Part shown: one piece after another, positions 47,873 through 59,616 of the stretch | Position numbering within the stretch: position 1 is the stretch's first letter | Layout: each line of letters opens with the position of its first letter | Source of the DNA: Isoetes taiwanensis | Lineage: Eukaryota; Streptophyta; Lycopodiopsida; Isoetales; Isoetaceae | DNA length: 64,000 nucleotides | Assembly: GCA_021234155.1 (NCBI GenBank) | Contig: JAJEKV010000004.1 | Location: forward strand, 515,171-579,170 | Direction of reading: 5' to 3' | Translations under genes and position numbers: made by a program | Notes under the pieces: generated by a model | The model's input: the letters and a program-made list of their open reading frames with translations, nothing else | The model's database searches: none | Told to the model about the DNA's origin: nothing

Positions 47873-48464
47873 ATGGACAATGGCAAGAGGTTCCTTTTTA
47901 GATCAGAATCACCATGGCCACAATTTTCATTGTGACAATTTACAAATATAAGCAGATCAATATCAATAATATAGGGGTGCTAAATGTAGTTATGCCAATT
48001 CTAATTTCTTAGCTAATGCTGCCTGCTACATATGTTATGGATTACGATATCCCAAAACAAAGGTAATTCTATGTGCATTAAAATAAAAATAATACAGACT
48101 AAACTCATGCAGTGAGAAACGAAAGAATTGCATAAGTAAACGCAATTGTTTACCTTCTTGAAGATGATTAATGGAAAAACGACTAGCCATATCTGGGAGT
48201 TCTATAAGGACCTAAAGTCAGATCAAACTTCTTTTGATGGTAAAGCAATGATATGGTACCTTCATAGATAGCCCAAATCTTAAGTTTGAAGGCATCGCAG
48301 GCCAAACCTTAAATTTGAAGGCTGAGAGTAAACATTTTTATCCTAGTGAGAGAAGGTGGAAATGAGAACAAATTTTGCAAGGGCATTTGCATGGCAGCAT
48401 ACAAGTGGGGTTAATTTAAACCCTGAGCAATAAAAAGTTAACTGGGCAGCATACGAATCGCAAG

Positions 48465-48970
48465 TGTGACGACCATATGGATATTCGTACCATAGGAACA
48501 TTATACTCGTATGTACAAAAGATGGTCATCACATGGATACAAAAGGGTAGTTGCACAAAACAAGATTTGAACTTGTAATCTTCTAGTTGCAAGTCACACA
48601 ACTTTGCCAAGTGCGCTACCAAGGAGACTTCCCCATGTTTTCCTCATATGTGGCTATTTATAGGAGGTTCTAGAATATTCTAGAACATACATGCATGCGC
48701 GGCACTTGGCGTGATCTCATCCATTGGAGTAGCGCGATCCTGATCTTTAGTCTAGATAATAAGGTGGCACCTCCTTCTTGTCGAACCATTCTAGTTCAAC
48801 GCCAGTCTTGAGCCTTTTAGGCATTTGTCTCGTGTTCCTGCTTGTCTTCGGGCCATTGTACTCTTGATTATCGTTCATATATTAGATTCTTCACTAATCT
48901 TGATGTATTTCCTCCATATTTCTTGCATATTTTCCAAGTATTTTCCTTGTTTTCGCGTAGGTTCATGACA
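48465..48970 (+). repeat. Gypsy 5' LTR (506 bp), with antisense tRNA-like boxes
   Basis: It begins TGTGACGACC and ends TTCATGACA, preceded by GCAAG. On the minus strand, 48618-48564 holds TAGCGCACTTGG (A-box-like, 11 of 12 to consensus) and GTTCAAATC (B-box-like), spaced as in tRNA-derived promoters. The same boxes were in the 3' LTR before it was split. Confidence 0.9.
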
Positions 48971-49112
48971 GTTTGTACCGGAATCCTTTATCAGTTCTTG
49001 CATGCTCTGATTTTGAGCATTCCATTATCCATATTTTGTGGTTATTATCTCTATGGAGGAGATTTCATCCTTATTATAACAGGTCCAATAGCTTGTTCAA
49101 GTATGCCAGCAG

Positions 49113-49961
49113 TTGCAGTCAGACAATAAGGAGCACAGAGAACGAGTTGCTTCACATGAATCTGCTTCCAGCTCTGGATTGAGGCCATGGAAGCCTAAAA
49201 TTAGCTTGCCCGAGAAGTTTGACGGCATTGGATCGAAGCTTCATGGTTTTTGGAATCAGATCAAGCTTATGATCCAACTCCATCCTCATAGATATCCCAC
49301 GGTCGAGGAACAAGTTGGGTTGATTGGTTCTCTCCTCACAAGACCAACTCTAAGTTGGTTTGCTCCTTTATTGGAGAAACGAGCCCCAGAATTATAAAAT
49401 TTTGATGCCTTCACTTCAGAGCTCGAGGCATGCTTTGGAGACACCGATCGAGAGTGCACAGTAGTCACAAAACTCTGCAATCTCAAACAAGGCTCTCATC
49501 CAGCATTAGTATATGCATTAGAATCTCGCCAAATTGCTGTAGATACAGCCTGGGATGATGTTGCACTTCGTGATTGCTTTCAAAAGGGTTTACGTGAGGA
49601 TGTCAAGGATATGTTGTTATCTATGGAGGACCCTCAGACACTAGAAGAAGCCATCATATTTGCAGTCCATTGTGATAATCGGCTCTTCGAACGTAGGCAA
49701 GGGAGATATAGTCATGTATTTTCAATATCACAAGCATCTGTTGCTACGCCTGCCCCGGTCCCATCTATAGAATCTGCTATGTTCGAGCCCGAGCATATGC
49801 AGATTGATCAGGCGGTTCAAGGGCCCTTGTCTGCTGCCGAGAAGCAGTGTCGGAGAGAGGCTAATCTTTGCCGCTACTATGGAGGAGCTAGTCATATTGC
49901 ACGTGGATGCCTTGTGAAGCGCCCAAATCAGTCGAAAAACTCCAGGGGCCGGTCCGAGTAG
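49113..49961 (+). pseudogene. Gypsy gag-like region
   Basis: Two open stretches (49113-49397 and 49611-49961) lie in the gag position of the gypsy fossil. They show the retrotransposon gag pattern: a PEKFDG-type start, then a 'WFAPLLE' core, later 'LFERRQGRYS', and a region near 49870-49920 resembling a zinc knuckle (CRYYGGASHIARGC). Part of a dead element. Confidence 0.8.
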
Positions 49962-51173
49962 TAGGAGTCTCTCGTCAGATGGCCGCCATTTCTCAGACCT
50001 CCTGCACGCTTCATGCAGGTTTATCCCATCAGATAAGGTCAACAAGGATTTTTTTTTATCTCTATGTCATTGGAATCAGAGATTGGGAGTTTGGAAGCAT
50101 TGGCACAACTTGATTATGGTGCAAATGCATGCTTTATAGATAATGCATTTGCCACTAAACACGCCATCCCTAGAAGCAAGATTGAGCATTCCAGTTATGT
50201 CACTGTGATTGATGGATACGAGATCGCAGTCACATAATGTACTGCACCTCTTCAACTTTTGTTCGAGGGAGCTTCTTGTAGCATTTCCTTCAATCTCATC
50301 GCTAGCCCACATGTGTCAGTAGTCTTGGATTTACCCTGGCTCGAGCTACACAACCCACAGATTGATTGGCGTACTATATCTTTTCGGTTTCCTGGTGCTA
50401 GATGTAATTCTAGTTCATCTGCAGTTCAGCCGTTTGTACCAACTTTTACTTCCTGATTCTGTCCTTGCTGTTCCTGTTTCTGCTCCAAGTCCTGATTCAG
50501 CTCTTGTCTCTGCTCCATTTCATATCCCAGATTCTAACCATGTTCTAGATGATGTCCCAGCTCCAGTTCCTAGTCCAGTTGCTCATGTTCCTACTCCTGC
50601 TCATGTTCTTGCTCTTGTTCCTGCTCCTGCTTCTGTAGAGGCTTCTTCACACCTTCAGTTTCGTGTCTTGAAGATTTCTCTTTGCGAGTTTATTAAATCT
50701 ATAAGGCAAAATCCAAGTTTAGTATTTGCAATCCAGGTTCACCCGTCGGCTAGCTCTGCACCAGTAAAGTCTGCTCCAATGCTCCCAGATAAATATGGCG
50801 ACTTCTCTAATGTTTTTATGGACCCACATATGCTTTATCGTCCACTGAATTGAAAGTTTTGTTGGGATTATATTGAAGAGAATCTAGTTGTCGGTTTCAT
50901 TCGACATTCTCAATCCCCTGCTGAAGCATCTATCTTCTTCATCTGGTCATTGATTCTCGTAGCCTCAATAAAATTTCAAGTGCCAAATCGGTATCCGCTT
51001 CCTCTAATCCCAGAGTTGTTGGAGCGACTCCAGGGTGCGCGCTATTTTATGAAGATTGATCTTCGTGGTGACTACAATCTTATCCAGATCTGGGAGGATG
51101 AAGAGTGGAAGACTGCATTTCATATTCGGTATGGCCATTTTTGAGTACATAGTTATGTCGTTTGGCTTACTAG

Positions 51174-51418
51174 TTATCAAAGCAGATGCTTCTAATTTTG
51201 TTTTTGGTGGTATCCTGTCACAGGAGGGGGATGACCATGAATTGCATTCGATTGCCTATTACTCACGGAAGTTTCAGGCTATGGAAATCAACTATCCAAT
51301 TTATGATAAGAAGTTGTTGCCGATAGTTGATTCTTTCGAGGAGTGGAGGCGTTTCTTGGAGGGATCTTTTTATAAGGTGACAGTCTATACAGATCATCGA
51401 AATCTAGAATATTTTTAG
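51174..51418 (+). pseudogene. Gypsy RNase H-like fragment
   Basis: The open stretch carries KADASNFVFGGILSQ, IAYYSRKFQAMEINY and VTVYTDHRNLEYF, which are hallmark blocks of Ty3/gypsy RNase H. It belongs to the broken element at 48465-58280. Confidence 0.85.
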
Positions 51419-51749
51419 TCTGCTCGAGTGCTCAACCGTCGTCAGGCCCAATGACATACTCAAGTATTATCCTATATTGATTTCATGATCAAGTACTATT
51501 CGGGACCCCTCCAAGGGAAGCCTGATGCATTGTCTCGACGCTCCTACCTTGAGCCCAAGCCCTGCATTTAATCAACAATCACAGGTTATTCTAAGGCTCA
51601 GCTTATGGCGCTTACTTTGTTCGAGGCCTCATGATCCTCGTAATACAGTCTTGTTGGAGTCTGTTTCAACATCTTTGCCCTCCGATCCATTGCCTCATGA
51701 TGTATTCTCACACCTTGACTCTGCATCATCTTCTCAGTAAATGCGATCA

Positions 51750-52600
51750 AACTATGATTGTTTTGAGGTTCGAGATGAATTTCTGTTTCGTGATGGGCTT
51801 TTGTATGTCCCAGATGGTGCTTTTAGACTTCGAATTCTCCAGGCTTGCCATAATTCATCTACGACTGAACACTTTGGAGTAACCAAGACTCTCGAATTTA
51901 TTAGTCGAGAGTATTAATGGTCTGGACTTCGTCGCTCTGTCAAATCTTTTATTCGATCCCGTGATATCTGCTGTCGAGCGAAAGTTCCAAGGCATCTTCA
52001 TCATGGCCTTCTTTAGCCACTGCCATTATCAGATGGACCTTGGAAGAGTATTTCTATAGACTTTTTTTTGAGCTGCCACTCTCTTGGGATTATGATGCCA
52101 TCATAGTTGTTGTTGATCGTTTCTCTATGATGGCTCATTTTATTCTCTGCAACATCACCATCATCAATGAGGGAACAACTGATCTTCTTCTTCATGAAGT
52201 AATCAGACTTCATGGCTTGCCAGATACTATCGTCAACGATCATGGACCTCAGTTCGTCACAGGTTTTTAGAAGCAGCTTTTGGAGTTATTGCATATCGGC
52301 TGCTCATTGACATCCAGTTAAGCAGGATAATTGGGTCAATTATCTTCCATTACCTGAGTTGACATATAATAACTGAATACATGCTTCCACCGGCCAGACT
52401 CTGTTCTTTCTGAACTCTGGTCAGCATCCTCGTTGATCTCTTAGTGTCGTTGGCGGTGACTCTGTCAATCCTAGTGTCGAGTCTTGACTTGAGAAACTCC
52501 AGGCTCTTCAATCAGATCTTCAGTATCATCTTCACCGAGCACAAGAACGTTATCAGCATTATGCCGATTGCATCGGCAGGAAGCTCCTAAATTTAATGTA
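51750..52600 (+). pseudogene. Gypsy integrase-like region
   Basis: Integrase segments, including an IIVVVDRFSMMAHF block (about 52097-52140) and GLPDTIVNDHGPQF (about 52215-52256), are typical of gypsy integrase cores. A downstream stretch near 52800-52960 resembles a chromodomain, which places the element among chromoviruses. Dead copy. Confidence 0.85.
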
Positions 52601-53036
52601 GGTGACCTTATCTAGTTTATTCGTAGGGACCTCCCTACCTCATGTCCCTACAACAAGTTTGACTATCGTCGCCTTGGTCCTTACCGGATCGCGGCTCGAG
52701 CTCCCTCCAGTATTTTATGTTTCTCTATTGGAGCCCTACAGAGTTAATACTTTTCCGAATCGCGTTCCTCCGCTGCCAGTACCAGTGAAAATTGATGATC
52801 ATGAGGAGCTCGAAGTTTGAGAGATTCTAGACTGCAAGTTTCTTCGTTGGTGATTGTATTACTTTGTCGATTGGGATAAAGTTACTCACCAAATGATAGA
52901 AGCTGGTAGCCTGCCGAGAATCTGACTAATGCTCCTGATAAAATTGCGGACTTTCACTAACGTTGCCCAGATAAGCCAAGTTTGAGTACTTTAGCCCCAG
53001 CTCCGAGGACCCGTCGCCGTCGTAGGAGGGGGATGG

Positions 53037-53164
53037 TGTGACGACCATATGGATATTCATATCATATGAATATTATACTCGTATATACAAAAGATGGTCG
53101 TCACATGGATGCAAAAGGGCAGTTGCATAAGACATGGTTTGAACTTGCAATCTTCTAGTTGCAG
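53037..53164 (+). repeat. Gypsy 3' LTR, left part
   Basis: It begins TGTGACGACCATATGGATAT directly after the polypurine tract and is cut at 53164 by the hAT-like insertion. Confidence 0.9.
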
Positions 53165-54346
53165 CAGTGCTCGAATTTGACGGTTCGCCCTTAATTTTCC
53201 AGGGACGGGCAAAATAATTTTACACCTTTCGCGTGACAAGAAGTTCCTAATTTCAAGCCTTTCAAATGGAATTAAAAAATTTAAGATGACAGAAACCAGT
53301 TTTTTTCCTCAAAAACATAGATAGATACATAGAACAAGGCATATTTCCATTATAGTTCATGAAATACATAATGAAGTTCTTATATAGATACTACTGAAAC
53401 AAAATCAACTCTTTTAATTTGGGATTTTTCGGTCTGGAGGAAAAGTTTTTGGATTTTTTATTAAGTTAGTTTTCTAAGGTTGGGGAGGGTTTTAGCGACG
53501 GAAAATTTTCTCGGTGTTCCAAAAATTGGGCCTTGGCCTTTACCACGAAATTCAATTTTGAGGCATCCCCAATTTTTTGGCGTCATGGGCACGGAATGAG
53601 AGCCACATTTTGTTGCGCTATGAGCAAACCCATCACTTGATGCCGATTCGTGTGGTATTGAGGTGCGTAATAGCTATGCTTGAAATAGATGGATTATATC
53701 CTTATTGTAAGATATTGTTTGTTGGATTCTCATGACTCCTACTTCGATTTTTCAAAAGTTAGAACAAGTTTGGGTTCCAAATATTCAAGGGATTCTCGTC
53801 TCTGCCTATGCACAACATGATTGCTCAATCTCTGCGTTTTATGTGGTGAAGAACTTCAACCGTAATACAAAAAACTTTACCGATTATGTATTACTCAAGT
53901 TCTATTAGGGATTCACGGAGCTCTTATCTGGATTGTTTATTATTAGTCGTGTTAAGGTAAGTCCATTTGCGTGATCCAATCATTGTTGTAAAGTTTTCTT
54001 GGATTACCATGTCTCTGTCCTTCTTAGGTTTAATTGAACAAGCTCAAATTTCCTCCATGTTCTGCTTCCATGCATATCATGCATGTCATGATTGCTTAGA
54101 CTTCAGATGTATGCTTTCCAAATCTTTTCTATATTTTATCCAAAAAGATTCTCATGTCATGGTCAAATGGTTGGTCCGACGATCTTAGAGTCTCATGGCT
54201 CTCGCGTGCATTGAATGCTAGAGCACCTGGTTTACTCCCGGCCCCGAGGTAACTATTTTCTTCACTATTTTTGCATTCATCATCATTACTTACGGATCGC
54301 CTTTGAATAGCTAGGTTCAGTAAAGCAAGCTCGCCAAATTTACTAT

Positions 54347-54592
54347 GATTAAGGTTTTATTTCTTTTGTCGATGGAAGAGGCCACTTGCATGCACATGGA
54401 TGATTCAAGGTAAAGCCTCTCTATCATATGCAATATCTCTTTTTTAGCTTACTCCGGATACAAGCTCGGCCATTTGATTAAGGTTTTATTTCTTTGTTTG
54501 ATGGAAGAGGCCACTTGCATGCACATGGATGATTCAAGGTAAAGCCTCTCTATCATATGCAATATCTCTTTTAGCTTACTCCAGATACAAGT
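54347..54592 (+). repeat. 129-bp tandem duplication
   Basis: Units start 'gattaaggttttatttcttt' at 54347 and 54476 and are almost identical through 'gcttactcc(g/a)gatacaag'. They share 'gaggccacttgcatgcacat'. High similarity suggests a duplication younger than most here. Confidence 0.9.
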
Positions 54593-57220
54593 AGGCATGG
54601 TACTTGGGTCATGCATAATCTTGGCCATGCATAAAACCCCGGCAGAGTAATGATTTTTAAAGATGATTGGTAAAAAGAAAGCCGCGTCTTGTTTAGGTGC
54701 CACATTGAAGTTATAGCTATCCTCCTTTTCTCCTACTTTTCGTAAGTTATACATTCTATGTTATGCACTCAAAGATTGGGACATCACACGCGTGTTGCAT
54801 TTCAGTTTTTGGATGTTATGAAGGTAGACATGTACCTTCATAGAGTGTAAAAATGCCTCTCAATTAGGCACCGTGGGAATGTGCATTTCGTAATGTATTG
54901 AATGGAAGAAGGGTTATATTTTGTGATTTTAGGTCCGTGGTTCTTTTATTGAGCCGCCTATGGTGTTTGTAGAATTTATGTTTATAGTTATGCAAGACTA
55001 TGATTTACATCTGCCTTATTATGTTTATTTCTAAGATCAGAAAATATCGATTACCTTTTACAGAACTGCAATAACATGTAAGTAATAGCGTCACAATATG
55101 TTGTGGAGCTTTGAAGTTCAAGGCTATGGGAAAGTCTATATCTTCGTATTTTACCATCAGCTCAACTTTGTAGTATGTGTAGGAACTTTTTAGAAGGTAC
55201 ATATATCATTATGCATAATCATGCGTTGGAACTTCCACTTCTATTGTTGCTGATCTTATCTATCCAAGCATTCAAGATGAGTCAGAAGCAAATCAACTTG
55301 AATCTTCAACAGCAAAATCTCAGGTATATGTTGCTATAGCCTAATCATGGCGTGCCCATAGGCGATGCATAAGGCGTAAAAATAATGTCCTCATTTTGTA
55401 TCCCAACTGGCTAATGCTACAATGCAATGGAAAACTGCACCCTTTTGCCATTCTTCTAGAGATAACACATTTTCTGTAATTGAATTAGAGAATAGGCATT
55501 AATATAGTGATAACACCATAATGCAGGCCAGCTTCTTTGAGATATTCTTCTAATTAAATTTTGAGCAGACGCCTCAGACCTAGCATGGCACATTCTTTAG
55601 CCATTGCAATAAAATTGGTCACCTTTATTTGGTTGCTTGATGTATGTATTGTTCAGAAGGTATATCTATTGTGTGACTTACATTTGAAATGATGTCTTAT
55701 TATGTGGCACCCAATAAATGAAACATATAACCATTTACAAAATAAATATTGCTTTCTCGAGATGAAAGAAGTTGAAGTTAGGCTATTAACTAGGCCTGAG
55801 GGATCTGGGATGGACACAGTTCGTTTACTCTTTGAAACTCAACATGATCTGTCTCAATGTAGCTAAAAGGGAATATACAGAACAAGACTTTCACTTTCAG
55901 CTATAATGTGGTAATCCTTTTCAGATTCATAGTTAATTACATGTAACTGTGCATCCTTTCCTGATCTGACTTTGGAATCATGTTATAGAGAGATGTCTGG
56001 ACTTGGAACATTTCATTGGTGCTGGACCCTGTTGTCAAATTTCGTGTAAATGTGTATTGTACATGCAAAATCATTTATCATGTTTATGTATCATTTTTAT
56101 GTATTAGACGTTGGAATGACCTGTCCGCCTCTTTCCCATCTATAGATCTTATATATTTAATTGAATCTTCTTACTTTGGGTATTTAAGGCCGGTAATTGC
56201 TCTAAATGGGTCCATGGCAAGGGCTTAAAAACATGATTAAATTCAGTTAGGTGCACAACAACGTATTTAGTGTATTTGGCATGGAATGCAGACAACTAAA
56301 ATATTATGTTGTGTTCAAATCTGAGATAGAAACTTTCTGATTCTGTTGTTTTGTAGTTTAGAAGTTGGCATGTGTGCACATCATGAGTTTTCTAAATGCC
56401 ACATGTTCACGATATGATGGTGATAGATTCTGACCTTAACTTTTGTTGCTTTTCAATATACTTTCACAATAACAATGTGTAGCTAATAATAATGGTTGTT
56501 TAAAGAAGAGTCTAGCCATTATGATCACCACATATTCTTCAATTGTTGTTTTGCAATGCAAACATATATTGTGTTGAGAAGGACTTGAATATGTGGCTTC
56601 TATGTGCATCAATTTTGATGTCTAATGCACATCTTCAACAGACACATGTACTTTAAATGGAGATTTGAAGCGGTGGACCATTGAGATAACTATGTCCTTA
56701 TGGTTTATCCTAAATCCATGATGCACTATAGGACATTCTAATCTAGATGACTAAATCTACCACCATGCATTACGGAACAACTCACAGTGGCAACCATTAT
56801 ACTGCAAAGAGATACCATATTTCTAGGAATGCTTATGTAATGGTAGCTGCCACCAATGCATATGACGTAGTTGCATTAGACAGAAGGTGGCAAATACTCT
56901 AAATTAGCTATTTTTTATAGGGTATGCAGCCATGGATTAATATGCTTTTTGTGTCTTCCAATTCTAGACTACCTTTTTGAACCTTTCAATGTCTTATGTG
57001 AATAGATAGGCTTTCATCACCGTTTGCAATCCTTATCCTTAAACTTCTAATAAAAAAATGTAGGCCAAATCTATGCACCTTTATATTTATACAAGTCGAA
57101 GTGAACGTCCATAGGACTTCTAGAAGAATCAATAACTAATTATCCAAAATGCAAGAAGAGACAACATCATCTGCAAAAGCAAGAAGTTAAGTTCATTTTC
57201 TAGAACAGAATAGTATCTAT

Positions 57221-57249
57221 GCCCGGCAACGCCGGGCACCCGTTACTAG
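57221..57249 (+). mobile_element. Helitron 3' terminus
   Basis: A perfect GC-rich hairpin GCCCGGCaacGCCGGGC (57221-57237) is followed by 'acccgtta' and CTAG, then T (57250): the canonical Helitron 3' end. Because it lies inside the hAT-like element, its own 5' end should lie between 53165 and 57220. I see only a weak TCTATAGATC candidate near 56140. Confidence 0.8.
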
Positions 57250-57901
57250 TAGTAGTTTAAAGTTTAAAATCAATCACAAAAGCTTATTCAAGTGGCATTC
57301 CTCTCCTTTGCTTCGCTTCATACCACCCTTGTAACATGCTTGCCAATCTATGCTTTCAAATGGTTCATTCCACAATGATATACGCATTGTGGTGCAAACA
57401 TCTAGCCATGTCTACTTTTGAAGCAAACTTGGCAAGCAATTTTTCCTACTATTCCTTAGTCTCATCATCCCTTACAACATATCCACATCATATGCAGACG
57501 GATTGAAGAATTTCATGGTATTTGGTTGGTTGTTTGGTACTCGTAATGCAAATGCAATGCTTGGAATGAAATAATAAGAAATAAAAGATTTCGAATGTCA
57601 ATGGTTCGTTGGTATCTATAATGTATATTTTAAGTCCGGTAAAAAAATGGAATGTATAGAGATATTATAATCAATAATAATATAAATGTTTAAAACTTAT
57701 AAAGATATATAATAAGAAAAACGACGGGCATTTCTCTGTTCCTACCCTTTCAAATGATGAGTATGTCTTGTAGTTGCCCTTCTCTATGACGGGCAGTTGC
57801 CCAAGTGCTACCCTTCATTTGCCATACAAATTTTTTTTCCTCCTGTTTTGACGGGTAAAAATCCAAAAAATGGGCATGAAAGCCGTCAAATTCGAGCCCT
57901 G

Positions 57902-58280
57902 GTTGCAAGTCACACACCTCTGCCAAGTGCGCTACCAATACTTATTGAAGACATTTCTTCACATGGCTGTTTCTAGAAGGTTCTAGATTCTAGAACCTCG
58001 ATGCATTCACAACATTTGGCGTGATCTCCTCCATTGGATGGCACGATCCTGACCGCTGGCCTAGATATATAAGGAGGTACCTCCTTCTTGTCGGACCATT
58101 CCGGTTCAACGCCAGTCTTGAGCCTTGTAGGCGACTGTCTCGTATTCCTACTTGCCTTCGGACCATTGTACTCTTGATTCTTGTTCATATATTAGATTCT
58201 TCGCCGATCTTGGCGTATTTTCTCCGTTTTTCTTGCATATTTTCCAAGTATTTTCCTTGTTTTCATGTAGGTTCATGACA
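57902..58280 (+). repeat. Gypsy 3' LTR, right part
   Basis: Continues the LTR after the hAT-like insertion, from 'gttgcaagtcacac' through a TATA-like 'gatatataagg' near 58065 to GTTCATGACA, followed by the target duplication GCAAG at 58281-58285. Confidence 0.9.
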
Positions 58281-58285
58281 GCAAG

Positions 58286-59616
58286 GGCAAGAATTCACTG
58301 CATTTTACAAATGTTGATGTTGTTACAAGAAAATATAAAGGCCAGGATGAACATACCGAAGAAGGAAAAGGAAATAAGGAAACATACCTGTACAAAAGCC
58401 CTCCAGATCTAAGTAAATTATCTGGGCCCCCCGCTTCACCTCCAATAGCCGGGCAAAATAGTGAAGGGAAAGAAACGTACTTCAAAGACAGAGCCAAGAA
58501 TTTTAATTAATTTTTTCTAATTTTGCACATCGTAGATATAAAAATTCCATGATCTAATGGCCTAAAACTCAACGTAGTAGTCCAGGTGGATAAACTACAA
58601 TGTCAGGAATTATTGTAAGAGAGGTTAAGCAAGCCTGCTAAAAACCACAAAAGCTCACATGAATACCAAATTGTTTGTTTATTAAAAATATCCATTTATA
58701 TGTCACAGAAAAGATTATACAAGGTCGTAGCAGAACCAGGTACACCGTATCCTAACCAACAAAGAAACCAACTCGACCATGCTGTAAAGCACCCACAACC
58801 TCGGGGCTGCATATGACAAACAAAGTGTTGTCTATTGCCTCATCGACTTTCTTTTGTGTGGCCAGAACATTGTGGAAGGTGACCGAAGAGGGAGGCAAAG
58901 GGAAGGTGGAGCTTGTATAAGAGGAACTGGTTGCAATTCACAGTCACTTGGTGGGCGAGGACAAAGGGGTCCTTGAGAACCTCCTAGGGAATGACAAGCG
59001 GCTAGATCGACCTCTTGGTGTGCGATATATCTAAAGCTAAAGTTATCAATGCAACTACTTAATCTCTCTAAAAAATCGGCTTTAGAATGGGAGATTACGA
59101 AAATACTGGAAGGAATATGACGAACACAACATACCTTAAGCAGCTCACAGTTGCCCAAATGATAGAATGCAGAATGTGCCCATTTCTTAAATAGGCAGTT
59201 CCCATTGGTGTGAAACGATCGATTGGATTTGAATTGGGCCTAGAATGATTCTCGTGGTCTCTGCCATAACCCAAATTCAACTTGAATCCGACGTGCATCA
59301 CTAATTTGGCCTCGAACCTAGATTAAGTAGAAACTAGACAGGGGAAGGTCGGAGGAAGGATCTGACGCATGTGAGCCGTTGGGTTCAGGGGAAAACTCGT
59401 GAAGGTTGGATCTTATGGGCACATGCGCGATAGCATGGCCCTATACCCTCGTTGGCAGACCCTTATTACACACGACAGATGCCATTTGCGCGTTAGGTGA
59501 GGACAATTGGCCACGGCAGTGGGCACGTGGGTCCCCAAATGATTGGAAGAGATTTGATTAGGGGCTTCACACCATTGGATTGTCCAGGTCTTTAGAAATC
59601 CAATAGTCATGAACAA
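58286..59616. other. Intergenic, no gene recognised
   Basis: Small frames on the minus strand (58832-59158, 59413-59616) have no recognisable domain. No element ends were seen. Confidence 0.45.

Larger units (their letters stand above)
45369..48464. other. Intergenic, copy d of the dispersed repeat and a nested palindrome
   Basis: No gene is recognised. An 85-codon frame at 46027-46284 is rich in Lys, Arg and Glu and has no family resemblance. Copy d of the unnamed repeat lies at 45775-45862. At 48271-48324 'cttaagtttgaaggc' is roughly duplicated. The nested palindrome at 47811-47872 is listed separately. Confidence 0.45.
53165..57901. mobile_element. hAT-like non-autonomous DNA transposon nested in the gypsy 3' LTR
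   Basis: Terminal inverted repeats CAGTGCTCGAATTTGACGG (53165-53183) and the complement of CAGGGCTCGAATTTGACGG (57883-57901) match at 18 of 19 bases and begin with the CAG-x-G typical of hAT. The flanks carry the 8-bp target duplication gttgca(a)g, perfect on the right (57902-57909) and with one base lost on the left (53158-53164); the uninterrupted 5' LTR has a single 'gttgcaag'. Subterminal 'gacggg' motifs cluster near both ends (53201, 57723, 57788, 57849), another hAT habit. No transposase was recognised in 4.7 kb, so it moved with help from elsewhere. It contains a Helitron 3' end (57249) and a 129-bp tandem duplication. Confidence 0.85.
48465..58280 (+). mobile_element. Ty3/gypsy chromovirus, full-length but broken
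   Basis: A fossil element with both LTRs (TGTGACGACC...GTTCATGACA) and a perfect 5-bp target duplication GCAAG at 48460-48464 and 58281-58285. Parts in gypsy order: gag about 49113-49960; protease region about 50030-50450; a Pro/Ala-rich linker about 50450-50650; reverse transcriptase about 50830-51150; RNase H about 51180-51420; integrase about 51750-52600; a chromodomain-like end about 52800-52960; and a polypurine tract 'aggagggggatgg' at 53024-53036. The coding region is broken in many places, I would estimate ten or more. The first 128 bases of the two LTRs differ at about 13 positions by hand count, so it is several million years old or more. A hAT-like element later split the 3' LTR. 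Confidence 0.92.

Noticed and set aside
21323-57249. A single 36-kb Helitron joining the 5' end at 21323 and the 3' end at 57249
   Set aside because: The 3' end lies inside a hAT-like element that has intact ends and is itself inside a gypsy LTR with an intact target duplication. A Helitron starting far to the left cannot end there without breaking that nesting.
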